DNA of 64,000 nucleotides from Methylomonas sp. 11b (GTDB lineage Bacteria > Pseudomonadota > Gammaproteobacteria > Methylococcales > Methylomonadaceae), in NCBI RefSeq assembly GCF_000515215.1, contig NZ_KI911557.1, positions 1,323,586 through 1,387,585 of the forward strand. Reading direction: 5' to 3'. The position numbers and the translations under genes are program-made. The notes beneath the pieces are model-generated. The model made no database searches. It had not been told where the DNA came from and was given only the letters and a program-made list of their open reading frames with translations. Shown piece by piece: positions 39,815 to 49,355 of this stretch. Every line of letters begins with the position of its first letter. Within the stretch, counting starts at the first letter, position 1.

Positions 39815-40057
39815 CTATTTTTTCTGTATAAAGAACACTTGTTTGTCGGCTTCCTTGAATATCTTCAGCGGGATATGTCCGGCCTGATCGATATAGACAC
39901 CAAAGTCCAAATGGGCCGCCGGATCGGTAGCAATCACTTTGACTACCCTGCCGCTTTCCACTTCCATAATCGCCTTTTTCAAACGCAGCAACGGTAACGG
40001 ACATTGCAACCCGCTGGCATCGACTTCCAAATCAAATTCGATCATAGTGGTGTTCAC
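39815..40057 (-). CDS. TusA-family sulfur-carrier protein
   Basis: An 80-residue SirA/TusA-fold protein. The sulfur-binding cysteine is in LDASGLQCPLPLLRLKKAI-type sequence (here VDASGLQCPLPLLRLKKAI), followed by the typical VIATDPAAHLDFG strand-turn. Such proteins accept a persulfide and pass it to thiolation or sulfur-oxidation partners. The start may be GTG 40057 or ATG 40045. It faces cysG (siroheme synthase), another sulfur-metabolism gene, divergently. Confidence 0.85.
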   Translation of the reverse strand: MNTTMIEFDLEVDASGLQCPLPLLRLKKAIMEVESGRVVKVIATDPAAHLDFGVYIDQAGHIPLKIFKEADKQVFFIQKK

Positions 40058-40119
40058 TCAACTGTTCTTTAGACAACGCTTATAATAACACCAACCCCAG
40101 ACCACGAAAATCAAGCACC

Positions 40120-41511
40120 ATGGATTACTTCCCGCTTTTCTTAAAACTAAAAGACCAGCCATGCCTGGTTGTAGGCGCCGGCGAAATCGCCTCGCGTAAA
40201 ATCGAGCTATTGGCAAAAACCGGGGCGCGAATTACCGTGGTAGCTCTGGAAATTGGCGCCAGCGTCGCAGAGATGGGCCAAGATAATCGCGTACTTATCC
40301 AAGAAAAAGCCTTTGCAGCGGATGATGTGAAAGGCATGCGCGTGGTTATATCCGCCACCAACCAGCGCACGATCAACGAAGCGGTCGCTCAAGCGGCTAC
40401 AGCGCAGAATATTCCAGTGAACGTGGTCGATAATCCTGATTTGTGCAGTTTCATCTTTCCGGCGATTGTTGATCGCTCGCCATTAATCGTAGCCGTGTCT
40501 TCTGGCGGCGTCTCCCCGGTGCTGGCACGTTTGCTACGCTCCAAGGTGGAAAGCACCATTCCCGGCGCGTTCGGGCTGCTGGCGCAGTTTGCCGAGGATT
40601 TTCGGGCATTGGTTAAGGAACGACTAAAAGAACCTAACCGCCGCCGAGTATTCTGGGAAGACGCATTGCAGGGCCATATCGCCGAATTGGTGTTTTCCGG
40701 CCGCCGCGAGCAAGCTGCCACAGAATTGCAAGCCAAACTCGATGCAGCGGAGCAGACGCAAAATCGCGGCGAGGTGTATTTGATCGGCGCCGGCCCCGGC
40801 GATCCGGATTTACTGACTTTCCGAGCCCTGCGTTTAATGCAGCAAGCGGATGTGATTGTCTATGACAGGCTTGTATCCGCGGAAATATTGGAGATGGTGC
40901 GACGCGACGCGGAAAAAATCTACGTGGGCAAACAACGCAGCAATCACAGCCTGCCGCAAGAATCGATCAACGAGCTGCTGGCCAATCTGGCTCTTTCAGG
41001 CAAACGCGTCGCCCGCTTGAAAGGCGGAGATCCGTTTATTTTCGGCCGGGGTGGCGAGGAAATCGAGACCCTGATGCAACAAGGCATTCAATTTCAAGTC
41101 GTACCCGGCATTACCGCCGCAGCCGGTTGCGCCAGCTATGCAGGCATACCGCTGACGCATCGAGACCATGCGCAGTCCTGCACCTTCGTGACCGGGCATT
41201 TAAAAGACGGCAATATCAACCTGAACTGGAGCCAGCTAGCCTCGCCCAATCAGACCATCGTGATTTACATGGGCTTGGTCGGTCTGGAGACTATCTGTCA
41301 ATCGTTGATCGAACACGGCTGCCCCGCCGATCAACCGATTGCGCTGATCCAGCAAGGCACTACCCGCCATCAGCGGGTCATTACCGGCACCTTGGGCGAC
41401 ATGCCTAAACGCGTCGAAAACGCAGACATCAAACCGCCGACCTTGATCATAGTCGGCACCGTCGTGCGCCTGCGCAAACAGTTGGAATGGTTTCAACCAA
41501 GCCAAAACTAA
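40120..41511 (+). CDS. cysG: siroheme synthase (uroporphyrin-III C-methyltransferase / precorrin-2 dehydrogenase / ferrochelatase)
   Basis: A 463-residue trifunctional enzyme making siroheme, the cofactor of sulfite and nitrite reductases, from uroporphyrinogen III. Residues ~1-210 are the dehydrogenase/ferrochelatase half (VVGAGEIASRKIELL, AVSSGGVSPVLARLLRSKVE, the latter with the Ser seen in CysG). Residues ~215-460 are the SAM-dependent methyltransferase (IGAGPGDPDLLTFRALRLMQ, YDRLVS, RLKGGDPFIFGRGGEE, VPGITAAAGCASYAGIPLTH). Full length compared with E. coli. Confidence 0.97.
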   Translation: MDYFPLFLKLKDQPCLVVGAGEIASRKIELLAKTGARITVVALEIGASVAEMGQDNRVLIQEKAFAADDVKGMRVVISATNQRTINEAVAQAATAQNIPVNVVDNPDLCSFIFPAIVDRSPLIVAVSSGGVSPVLARLLRSKVESTIPGAFGLLAQFAEDFRALVKERLKEPNRRRVFWEDALQGHIAELVFSGRREQAATELQAKLDAAEQTQNRGEVYLIGAGPGDPDLLTFRALRLMQQADVIVYDRLVSAEILEMVRRDAEKIYVGKQRSNHSLPQESINELLANLALSGKRVARLKGGDPFIFGRGGEEIETLMQQGIQFQVVPGITAAAGCASYAGIPLTHRDHAQSCTFVTGHLKDGNINLNWSQLASPNQTIVIYMGLVGLETICQSLIEHGCPADQPIALIQQGTTRHQRVITGTLGDMPKRVENADIKPPTLIIVGTVVRLRKQLEWFQPSQN

Positions 41512-41718
41512 GCGCGCGTGAATTTTTCCCTATTTCAGACGATGTTAAGTTTTACTTGGAAAAATCAGCCCGCAAACCCGGTAAAGGCGCGAACGACAGA
41601 GAAAATCGATTGAATTTTTCGCTAAAGTTCCCTATCCTTTACCCGCTTAATTTCCCAATGAACTGCCTATGCAAATAACAATATGCAGTTCTTTTTTTAA
41701 ACACAACGAGAGAATCAT

Positions 41719-42054
41719 ATGAAAAAATCATTCGGTTTATTAGTAGGCGCAGCTTTGATCGCTATCAGCGGACAAGTTGCAGCTAACGAAGCGGAAGAAA
41801 TCGGCGCAAAAATTTATGAGCGTGCTTTCGGTCGTGGCTGCGGCGCTTGCCATGACATCGCTTCCAACCCACAATTATCGGCCTTGATCAGCGCCGGCAA
41901 ACTGCCTAAAGACCAGTTCGCTAAAGTTCTGAAAGAAGGCAAAAACGGCATGCCTAAAGCTGTTGCAGCTATCATGGAAGTCGGTCCTGTGAAAAAAGCA
42001 GGTTACACCGAAGACCAAGCTATCGATGCAGTTTACGAATATCTGAAAAAATAA
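41719..42054 (+). CDS. periplasmic monoheme cytochrome c (c5/class I type)
   Basis: A 111-residue exported protein. The signal peptide MKKSFGLLVGAALIAISGQ ends with a VAA/N cleavage site, leaving ~89 mature residues. The heme c site is GRGCGACHDIASNP (CGACH, ~residues 40-44), and the distal Met is likely in KNGMPKAVAAI (~78). This is a small soluble electron carrier of the periplasm. Ribosome-binding site AACGAGAGAATC precedes ATG. It is monocistronic with a strong terminator; the partner oxidoreductase is not identifiable here. Confidence 0.88.
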   Translation: MKKSFGLLVGAALIAISGQVAANEAEEIGAKIYERAFGRGCGACHDIASNPQLSALISAGKLPKDQFAKVLKEGKNGMPKAVAAIMEVGPVKKAGYTEDQAIDAVYEYLKK

Positions 42055-42075
42055 TCGTAGCCTTTCGGGGCAAAG

Positions 42076-42110
42076 AAAAAGCCGCTACCCTTTCGGATAG
42101 CGGCTTTTTT
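42076..42110. terminator. bidirectional terminator after the cytochrome c gene
   Basis: GCCGCTA (42081-42087) pairs with TAGCGGC (42098-42104), followed by TTTTTT and preceded by AAAAA, so it can work on both strands. It lies between the convergent stops at 42054 and 42132. Confidence 0.9.
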
Positions 42111-42131
42111 ATGTCATAAAGAATATGCCAA

Positions 42132-42746
42132 TTAATCTTGTTTACTGAGATACGCCTGTTGACTACGTTGATGGGTCAACCGGTAACGGTTGCGCAGCCA
42201 AACTCCGGCAATCGCCGCAATCATCAATCCACAAGACACAAAGGTCAGATAGACCAAATCCTTAATGTCATTCAGTTCTTTGATCAGAACTTGATTGACA
42301 GCCGCGCCTTCGACCTTGGCCGGCGAATCAACAGAATAAGTCGTCAGTATCTTCACATCGCCTTTCAAATCCTGAATGGTCTCCAGGGAATCGGCGACGC
42401 TACCCTTTTTGATATTCTCTTCCAGGGCTCTTAATTTGCTGTCGATGGAACCGCTTAACAAGCCGAACAACTGGCCTTTCAAGGCGCTAATCTCGGCGGA
42501 TAGCACCGGATTTTGGGTAGCGTAGGCTGTCGAGATAGCCTGGTGCTTTTGGATCTCGGTCAACAGATTTTGTTTAGGTAGTAATACAAAACCCAACAAA
42601 AAAACCGCCGCCATCAACGCCAGAACCAGCATTAACAAAAAGCGATTAGCCTTCATCAGCGCCTGATGCTGATGGGCGCGCAGATAGACTATCTCATGCT
42701 TATCGGTATTGACATCATCCAGATTAATCTCAGGCATATCGCTCAT
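42132..42746 (-). CDS. hypothetical protein with two transmembrane helices
   Basis: 204 residues. Transmembrane helices at ~37-58 (FLLMLVLALMAAVFLLGFVL) and ~163-184 (VYLTFVSCGLMIAAIAGVWL) bracket a ~100-residue periplasmic, mostly helical region with possible coiled coil (SKLRALEENIKKGSVADSLE). The cytoplasmic ends are short and charged. The layout (two helices with a periplasmic helical sensor-like loop) recalls chemoreceptor sensor modules without a signalling domain. I do not recognise the family. Confidence 0.6.
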   Translation of the reverse strand: MSDMPEINLDDVNTDKHEIVYLRAHQHQALMKANRFLLMLVLALMAAVFLLGFVLLPKQNLLTEIQKHQAISTAYATQNPVLSAEISALKGQLFGLLSGSIDSKLRALEENIKKGSVADSLETIQDLKGDVKILTTYSVDSPAKVEGAAVNQVLIKELNDIKDLVYLTFVSCGLMIAAIAGVWLRNRYRLTHQRSQQAYLSKQD

Positions 42747-42890
42747 TATTCTTTTAGTGTTGCTAATCGGGAAGCTCTATATATATCACCTAGAGCACGC
42801 GGCGCCTAAACGGCACCCCATGCCCAACGGAAATACATCGGCGCATTATACAAGCTAAATCAAAAATGTCCTGTTTTATACAAACCGCAA

Positions 42891-44102
42891 TCAACGGCCT
42901 TTCTTAGCGGCAATCCGCATTCTCAAGGCATTCAGTTTGATAAAGCCTTCGGCATCTTTTTGGTTATAAGCGCCGCCATCTTCTTCAAAAGTAGCAATAT
43001 TTTCATCGAACAGGCTATTGGTTTCCGAGGCCCGACCGACCACGACCACATTGCCTTTATACAATTTCACCCGCACCTTGCCGTTAACATTGACCTGCGA
43101 AGCATCGATCATGGTTTGCAACAGCGCCCGCTCCGGACTCCACCAGTAACCGTTGTAAATCAAGGACGCATAACGCGGCATCAATTCGTCTTTTAAATGC
43201 GCTACTTCGCGGTCCAGGGTCAGCGATTCGATGGCCCGATGCGCTTTCAACATCACGGTACCGGCTGGTGTTTCGTAGCAGCCTCTGGACTTCATACCGA
43301 CATAGCGATTTTCGACGATGTCCAGGCGTCCCACACCGTTAGCGCCGGCGATTTTATTTAACTTCTCCATCACTTGATGCGGGGAATGCGGCACATCGTC
43401 GATGGCGACGATATCACCATTCTGATAGGTAAGCTCGACGTAGGTGGCTTGATCCGGGGCATTTTCCGGTGACACAGTCCAGCGCCACATATCTTCTTCC
43501 GGCTCCGTCCACGGATTTTCCAAGATACGGCCTTCGTAAGAAATGTGCAGCGAGTTGGCATCCATGGAATACGGCGAGGTTTTGCCTTTTTTCATTTCCA
43601 CTGAAATGCCGTGTTGCTCGGCGTAGTCCAGCAGTTTTTGCCGTGAATTCAAATCCCATTCGCGCCACGGCGCGATCACTTTGATGTCCGGACGCAAGGC
43701 GTAGGCGCCCAGTTCGAAACGCACCTGGTCGTTGCCTTTGCCGGTCGCACCATGGGAAATCGCATCGGCGCCGGTTTCGTTGGCAATTTCGATCAGGCGC
43801 TTAGCGATCAAAGGCCTGGCAATCGAGGTACCGAGCAGATACTCGCCTTCGTAAATCGTATTGGCACGAAACATCGGAAATACGAAATCGCGAGCAAATT
43901 CCTCGCGCAAATCGTCGATATAAATTTCCTTGATGCCGGCCGCTGTGGCTTTGGCGCGAGCCGGATCCAACTCTTCGCCCTGACCGATGTCGGCGGTAAA
44001 TGTCACCACTTCACAGTCGTACACATCTTGTAGCCACTTCAAAATAACCGAGGTATCCAAACCACCGGAATAGGCCAACACCACTTTTTTAATATCCGAC
44101 AT
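42891..44102 (-). CDS. argG: argininosuccinate synthase
   Basis: A 403-residue ATP pyrophosphatase-fold enzyme joining citrulline and aspartate. The PP-loop [14 protein letters not shown] is at residues ~6-19, followed by [31 protein letters not shown] (~115) and [15 protein letters not shown] chose the ATG at 44102 (MSDIKKVV), which matches relatives; a GTG four codons earlier is possible. Its upstream region borders waaA. Confidence 0.96.
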   Translation of the reverse strand: MSDIKKVVLAYSGGLDTSVILKWLQDVYDCEVVTFTADIGQGEELDPARAKATAAGIKEIYIDDLREEFARDFVFPMFRANTIYEGEYLLGTSIARPLIAKRLIEIANETGADAISHGATGKGNDQVRFELGAYALRPDIKVIAPWREWDLNSRQKLLDYAEQHGISVEMKKGKTSPYSMDANSLHISYEGRILENPWTEPEEDMWRWTVSPENAPDQATYVELTYQNGDIVAIDDVPHSPHQVMEKLNKIAGANGVGRLDIVENRYVGMKSRGCYETPAGTVMLKAHRAIESLTLDREVAHLKDELMPRYASLIYNGYWWSPERALLQTMIDASQVNVNGKVRVKLYKGNVVVVGRASETNSLFDENIATFEEDGGAYNQKDAEGFIKLNALRMRIAAKKGR

Positions 44103-44199
44103 AATGCGCTTCACACCTTTTACAAATTAAAAAACTGGCGAATTATAACGGAAAACCTCAATGAATTGCCCGCTAACCACCCTAACCCAAGCGTAAAAC

Positions 44200-45459
44200 T
44201 TACAGGTACTCCGCCAACAATCCCGCCACCCGTTTTGTAGCGCCCTGGTTATTTTGTACAAACAACCTGCCGTTATCGATCAATCTGTTTCTAAACGCTA
44301 TGTCTCGATAGAGACGCAACACGGCATCCATTATGGCTTGGCGATCTCGACACTGTATCGCCCCTTCCAAGGCTAAAATCCGCTCGGCAATTTCCTGAAA
44401 ATTAAACATTTCCGGGCCAAATAACACCGGTACGCCAATGACGGCCGGTTCCAGCACGTTGTGTCCGCCCACCGGCACCAGACTACCGCCGATAAAAGCC
44501 AGATCGGCAGCGGCATATAACATTTTCAGCTCGCCCATGCTGTCGGCGATATAAACATCGGTTTGCTCGTGACACTGCCTTTGCTCGCTACGCATCACCA
44601 CTGCAAAACCCTGCTGTTCGCAGAGCTTTTTAACCGTTTGAAAACGCTCGGGATGACGCGGCACAATCAATAACAGCAATTCGGGTATCGATACTTTAAG
44701 AACCGGATAAAGCGCTAGAAATATCTCTTCTTCGCCCTGATGAGTGCTGGCGACAATCCAAACCCAGCGTTTTGCGAATAACTGCTGCTTGAGCGCTCGC
44801 CCCTCCGCGATAACGGCGGCGTCTATCGTCACATCAAACTTAATATTACCCAACACTTGAACTTGCTGAGGAACGGCGCCGATTTCGATAAATCGTAAGC
44901 GGTCCTCATCTGTTTGCACAGCAACAGTGCTGACGCAAGCCAACGCCGGCTTTACCAGTCCGGGAATTTTTCGATAAGACCGCGCGGAACGCGCCGATAA
45001 TCTGGCATTGACGATAAACAACGGGATATTCTGCGCTGCGCAGGCAACAAACAAATTGGGCCAGATTTCCTTTTCCATCATGACCGCTAGTCGGGGTCGA
45101 AAACATTTCAAAAAACGCTCAACCACAAACGGCAGATCATACGGTAGATAGACATGCTCAACTTGACCGGCCAATGCCGTCCGCACCCTGGCAGAACCGG
45201 TTGGCGTGGTGGTGGTAACGAGTACCGGCAACTGCGGATGGCAGTGACGCAAATGTGCGATTAACGGGAAAGCAGCTTCCGCCTCCCCCACTGAAACAGC
45301 ATGTATCCAGATTACCCCCTGCCTGGACGGCATTTGGTAAAAGCCCAAGCGCTCTAACCAGCGTTGCCGGTATTGCGGCGCCTTGCAGCCCCGCCAATAC
45401 AGTCGCAATAAAACAGCAGGCAACAACAATCCATAAAGCAGCGTGTATAGGTTACGCAT
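44200..45459 (-). CDS. waaA: 3-deoxy-D-manno-octulosonic acid (Kdo) transferase
   Basis: A 419-residue inner-membrane-associated GT-B enzyme that attaches Kdo to lipid IVA in LPS synthesis. It begins with a membrane helix (LYTLLYGLLLPAVLLRLYW) followed by RQRWLERLGFY, the catalytic Glu segment HAVSVGEAEAAFPLI (~residue 55), EKEIWPNLF (~130), ASTHQGEEE (~238) and GGSLVPVGGHNVLEPA (~315). Full length compared with KdtA. With hldD at the right end it shows a conventional heptose/Kdo LPS core. Confidence 0.95.
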   Translation of the reverse strand: MRNLYTLLYGLLLPAVLLRLYWRGCKAPQYRQRWLERLGFYQMPSRQGVIWIHAVSVGEAEAAFPLIAHLRHCHPQLPVLVTTTTPTGSARVRTALAGQVEHVYLPYDLPFVVERFLKCFRPRLAVMMEKEIWPNLFVACAAQNIPLFIVNARLSARSARSYRKIPGLVKPALACVSTVAVQTDEDRLRFIEIGAVPQQVQVLGNIKFDVTIDAAVIAEGRALKQQLFAKRWVWIVASTHQGEEEIFLALYPVLKVSIPELLLLIVPRHPERFQTVKKLCEQQGFAVVMRSEQRQCHEQTDVYIADSMGELKMLYAAADLAFIGGSLVPVGGHNVLEPAVIGVPVLFGPEMFNFQEIAERILALEGAIQCRDRQAIMDAVLRLYRDIAFRNRLIDNGRLFVQNNQGATKRVAGLLAEYL

Positions 45460-46095
45460 TACATCCGTTCTCGCAAATTATTGGGTTAAACAATGCAATC
45501 TTAAACTATTAACCGGCCAATTTCGCCCGTAAGCTACCTTTAACAGCCACATCGAAATCGTTTAAGCGTGCAGATAAAACGACGACCCGGCATCCAATCC
45601 TTCATTTGCGGAAGCATCCGCCAAGCATGACAGCCTCTAGTGCTCCGCGGATATTTAAAAGCATAGTCAGGATCGAAACTACGTCGCGCAGCCACATTGC
45701 TAACACAGTTGTTTAGTCGCTGCATATAAGCTATTCCCGTCTATACTGATCGTCGGACCAGCCCCATCAAGGTAAATTTATTTCGCTACTCAGAGACTCA
45801 CGCACCAGTCAACCTAACTGGAGCGATAGGGTTATATACCCGAAAGACGGCTTTTGGATTCAACTGACAGCAAAGTATTTTTTACGCTCATGTTCAATTC
45901 TGGTTTTGGCATTGAATCGAGATCGCAGCGCAGCGGTTTCCAAATAGCCTTCGCTCTTCCCCTTATACCCGGAGACCAAACAACAAGTCAGATCCAATTT
46001 GCTTTTGAAAGTGCGTTACATCTAGCAAGAGGAGTAATTCGGCATCTTGCAACCATGTTTTAATTTCGAACAAAACCAACCGAGGAGATCGATTT
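45460..46095 (+). other. 636-base intergenic region before the chemoreceptor gene
   Basis: No credible gene. A short hairpin GGGT-TATAT-ACCC lies near 45829-45841, followed by GAAAGACGGC. The chemoreceptor start has a good GAGGAG at 46081-46086. I looked for a flagellar sigma-28 promoter and for a cyclic-di-GMP riboswitch core and found neither. The open frame 45854-46063 has no ribosome-binding site or recognisable content. Confidence 0.4.
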
Positions 46096-48870
46096 ATGAA
46101 GTTAACTCATTTGTTTTCAAGCCATAAACAAGCAGCGGAAAAACAGACCACCCTCGAAATAGAAAGGGTCGCCCAGGCCATCGTCGCCGGGCAATGGGAT
46201 GCACGCGTCAATACTGCGGGATTTGCCGAGAACAGCATGCAATTCGGTCATGCGATTAATCAGATATTGGATGCCGTTACCCAACCGTTCAATGCAGTTG
46301 CCGATTGCATCGAACAAATCGCCACCGGCGCCGTTCCGGCTAAAATCAGCGATCATTACCGAGGCGATTTCAACACACTCAAAAACCACCTCAATCAGCT
46401 TATAGAGGCTATCGCCCAGCAATCAACCGCCGCCCAGGCCATTGCCGATGGGAATTTCTCTATTCATATCAATGTTCGCTCCGAACACGATGCTCTGGCG
46501 AAAAGCTTGGTCAAAGTCGTTGATGTGCAGCAGAACTTGAAAACCGAACTCCAGCGTCTGACCGGGGCGTCAAAAGACGGCCAACTAACCGAAAGGGGTA
46601 ACCCGGCACAATTCAAAGGCGCTTACGCCGAAGTCATTCATGGGGTCAACCAAATGTTGGACGCCATTCTGCTGCCGATTGGCGAGGGTAATCGCATTCT
46701 GGCGCAGATTTCTAGCGGAAAAATCGATGAATTGATCAACGACACTTACCGGGGCGATCACGAGAAAATGAAACAGGCCGTTAACAATGTCGCCACCACC
46801 TTGCAAGGCTTGCAACATGAATTGCAACGTCTCACCATCGCTTCCAGACAGGGACAGCTTACCGAGCGGGGTAAAGTCGAACAGTTTAAAGGCGCCTATG
46901 CGGAAGTCATCGGCAGCGTCAATGAAATGCTGGATGCCATTCTGCTACCGATTGGCGAGGGTAATCGAATTCTGGCGCAAATTTCCGGCGGCAAAATCGA
47001 TGAATTGATCGAACAAACCTACCAAGGCGATCACGAGAAAATGAAACTGGCTGTCAACAACGTCGCCATCTCGATACAAGGTCTGCAAAAAGAGCTGCAA
47101 AGACTCCAAGACGCCTCCAGCGAAGGACAATTATCCAAACGCGGCAACACCGAGCAATTTAAAGGCGCCTACTCCGAAGTCATCGGCGGTGTCAATCAAA
47201 TGCTGGACGCCATTCTCCTACCTATCGGGGAAGGCAATCGCATCCTGGCGCAGATTTCCGGCGGCAAAATCGACGAATTGATCGAGCAAACTTACCGGGG
47301 CGATCACGAAAAAATGAAGTTAGCGGTCAACAATATGGCAATCACCTTGCAAGGCCTGCAGAGAGAGTTGCGCCGTTTAACCACAGCATCCGGGAATGGT
47401 GAACTCTCAGAAAGAGGCAAAGCCGAGCAGTTTAAAGGCGCTTACGCCGAGATTATTAGCGGTGTCAACGATATGCTGGATGCAATCCTGATTCCCATCG
47501 GCGAAGGCAACCGCATTTTACGTATGATCAGGGGCGGCGATTTACGCCAACGCGTGGAAATCGCCTGTAAAGGCGACCATGACCAGATGAAACAAGCCGT
47601 TAACGGCGTACACAGCTGGCTATCGGATTTAATCGCTTACGTTACCAAGCTCGCCAACGGTGACATGACCGCGGAAATGGGCAAGGCATCAAACGACGAC
47701 CAAATCCATGAATGGCTGATGCTGCTAAAAAGAAATGTTCAGGCTTTGGTATCCGATGCCGACAAACTCTCGATTGCCGCCGTGGAAGGCCGCTTACAAA
47801 CCCGCGCCGACGCCGGCAAACATCAGGGCGACTTCCGTAAGATCGTGGAAGGCTTCAACAATACCATGGACGGCGTCATTCTGCCGCTCAACGAAGCGGT
47901 AGAAGTCCTAACATTGGTTGAACAAGGCGATCTGACCCGGAAAGTCAAAGGTGACTACAAAGGCCAGCTTAATGACTTTAAAGATACGGTCAACAATACC
48001 ATTACCAAACTTTCACAAACCATCGCCGAAGTCGTCAGCGCCGCCGATCAGTTGGGAAATGCCTCCGGACAAATCAGCGCCACCTCGCAATCCTTATCGC
48101 AAGCATCCAGCGAACAGGCGGCCGGCGTCGAGGAAACCACGGCCAGTATCGAACAAATGGCGGCAAGCATTAACCAGAACGCGGAAAACGCCAAAGTCAC
48201 CGACGGTATAGCCGGCAAGGCCAACCAGGAAGCCATCGAAGGCGGTATCGCCGTTAAACAGACGGTGACCGCCATGAAAGACATCGCGAGCCGAATTGGC
48301 ATCATCGATGACATTGCCTATCAAACCAATATGCTGGCCCTCAACGCCGCCATTGAAGCGGCTCGGGCCGGCGATCATGGCAAAGGCTTCGCGGTTGTGG
48401 CGGCGGAAGTCCGGAAACTGGCGGAGCGGAGCCAGATAGCGGCACAAGAAATCGGTCAACTGGCGGGGAACAGCGTGAAGACCGCCGAAAGCGCCGGCCA
48501 ATTGCTGGACGCCATCGTGCCCAGCATCGCTAAGACCTCGGATCTGGTGCAAGAAATTGCGGCGGCCTCTCAGGAACAATCCGCAGGCGTAAAGCAGGTT
48601 AATATCGCCATGAGTCAGATGAATCAAATTACGCAGCAAAATGCTTCTGCGAGCGAGGAATTGGCGGCAACCGCAGAAGAAATGACCAGCCAAGCCTTGC
48701 AATTACAGAATCTGATGAGCTTTTTCAAAATCAAAGATTTACAACCAACGCTTTCCCGCAATACCACAAGAACGCCGCCTAAATCGCTAAAGGCAATAGT
48801 GCCGGCTCCGCATATTAATCACGCAGACAATGCTGATGGGTACGACATTAACCATTTCGAACGATTCTAG
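46096..48870 (+). CDS. soluble methyl-accepting chemotaxis protein with tandem HAMP-like repeats
   Basis: 924 residues with no transmembrane helix or signal peptide. Residues ~1-150 form a HAMP-like start ([40 protein letters not shown]). Four units of exactly 91 residues follow (151-241, 242-332, 333-423, 424-514), each with [24 protein letters not shown] and RGDHEKMK segments. Two more HAMP-like units (~515-650) lead into the MCP signalling hairpin with [20 protein letters not shown] near 755 and [16 protein letters not shown]. It should signal to CheA/CheW from the cytoplasm. No ligand domain is evident, so the poly-HAMP stack itself may be the sensing or transmission part. No che gene lies nearby. 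Confidence 0.88.
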   Translation: MKLTHLFSSHKQAAEKQTTLEIERVAQAIVAGQWDARVNTAGFAENSMQFGHAINQILDAVTQPFNAVADCIEQIATGAVPAKISDHYRGDFNTLKNHLNQLIEAIAQQSTAAQAIADGNFSIHINVRSEHDALAKSLVKVVDVQQNLKTELQRLTGASKDGQLTERGNPAQFKGAYAEVIHGVNQMLDAILLPIGEGNRILAQISSGKIDELINDTYRGDHEKMKQAVNNVATTLQGLQHELQRLTIASRQGQLTERGKVEQFKGAYAEVIGSVNEMLDAILLPIGEGNRILAQISGGKIDELIEQTYQGDHEKMKLAVNNVAISIQGLQKELQRLQDASSEGQLSKRGNTEQFKGAYSEVIGGVNQMLDAILLPIGEGNRILAQISGGKIDELIEQTYRGDHEKMKLAVNNMAITLQGLQRELRRLTTASGNGELSERGKAEQFKGAYAEIISGVNDMLDAILIPIGEGNRILRMIRGGDLRQRVEIACKGDHDQMKQAVNGVHSWLSDLIAYVTKLANGDMTAEMGKASNDDQIHEWLMLLKRNVQALVSDADKLSIAAVEGRLQTRADAGKHQGDFRKIVEGFNNTMDGVILPLNEAVEVLTLVEQGDLTRKVKGDYKGQLNDFKDTVNNTITKLSQTIAEVVSAADQLGNASGQISATSQSLSQASSEQAAGVEETTASIEQMAASINQNAENAKVTDGIAGKANQEAIEGGIAVKQTVTAMKDIASRIGIIDDIAYQTNMLALNAAIEAARAGDHGKGFAVVAAEVRKLAERSQIAAQEIGQLAGNSVKTAESAGQLLDAIVPSIAKTSDLVQEIAAASQEQSAGVKQVNIAMSQMNQITQQNASASEELAATAEEMTSQALQLQNLMSFFKIKDLQPTLSRNTTRTPPKSLKAIVPAPHINHADNADGYDINHFERF
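46546..47637 (+). repeat. four tandem 273-base repeats inside the chemoreceptor gene
   Basis: Units begin at 46546, 46819, 47092 and 47365, exactly 273 bases apart, all in frame and with no insertions. They encode the 91-residue HAMP-like units. Protein identity is high in the middle units (for example [20 protein letters not shown] in units 1-3) while third-codon positions differ freely, so the copies are old enough to have diverged but are kept under protein-level selection. Unit 4 is the most divergent at its 3' end. Confidence 0.9.
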
Positions 48871-49355
48871 TGATTAGTTAGTGACTGAGACCGGGTAGAT
48901 CATCCTTTAACATTTTTTCTCCATAAATTAAGTCTTAAGCATATAAGACTGTTTCCTGAGAGCTTTGTCGAAGGACAAGCGGGATTTTTCAATCACGGCG
49001 GAGAGTATGTTGCAGGCCCTCCATGCTTCGACCTTGCTCAGCACGAACAGTCTACCCCCAACGGCTATTTTTAGGTTGATCGGCACAGCGGCAAAACGGT
49101 ATCGGTGATGCAATTGGCTAAGATACCGCGGACCGGACCAAACATGCGTGTACGCTTTGACGTGAGGTAGCAACAACGTGGCGTGGGTATCAGCCCAATA
49201 ATTAGCAACGGGTAGACAAGACCAACCAGCTTTGGCTCATGGATTGAGCCGGTGACGTTAGAAAGCCACCGGGGTAGGTGCGCCATCCCTGGCGATCATC
49301 CCTAAAACAAATCCTAACGCTACAAGTTTTTAGACTTGCCGCGGCATTTCCGGCC
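48871..49355. repeat. intergenic region with a degenerate REP-like pair
   Basis: 485 bases without a supported gene. Two arms of a common proteobacterial extragenic palindrome type are visible: TCCTGAGAGCTTTGTCGAAG at 48954-48973 and CATGCTTCGACCTTGCTCAG at 49022-49041, facing each other. Both deviate from the usual CTTCGACAAGCTCAGCACGA form by small insertions. An imperfect AGTCTTA/TAAGACT hairpin lies near 48930-48950. Open frames on the minus strand here are by-products of the palindromes. Confidence 0.45.

Noticed and set aside
45780-45860. Possible cyclic-di-GMP riboswitch before the chemoreceptor gene
   Set aside because: The GAAAGACGG and CACGCA pieces recall the GEMM class, but the conserved core (GACGCAAAGCC-like segment and receptor helix) is absent and the distance to the start codon is over 230 bases.
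45854-46063. 69-residue open frame before the chemoreceptor
   Set aside because: No ribosome-binding site, no recognisable content and an intergenic-like composition.
48928-49286. Two small minus-strand open frames
   Set aside because: They run through REP-like palindromes, lack ribosome-binding sites and show no recognisable protein sequence.
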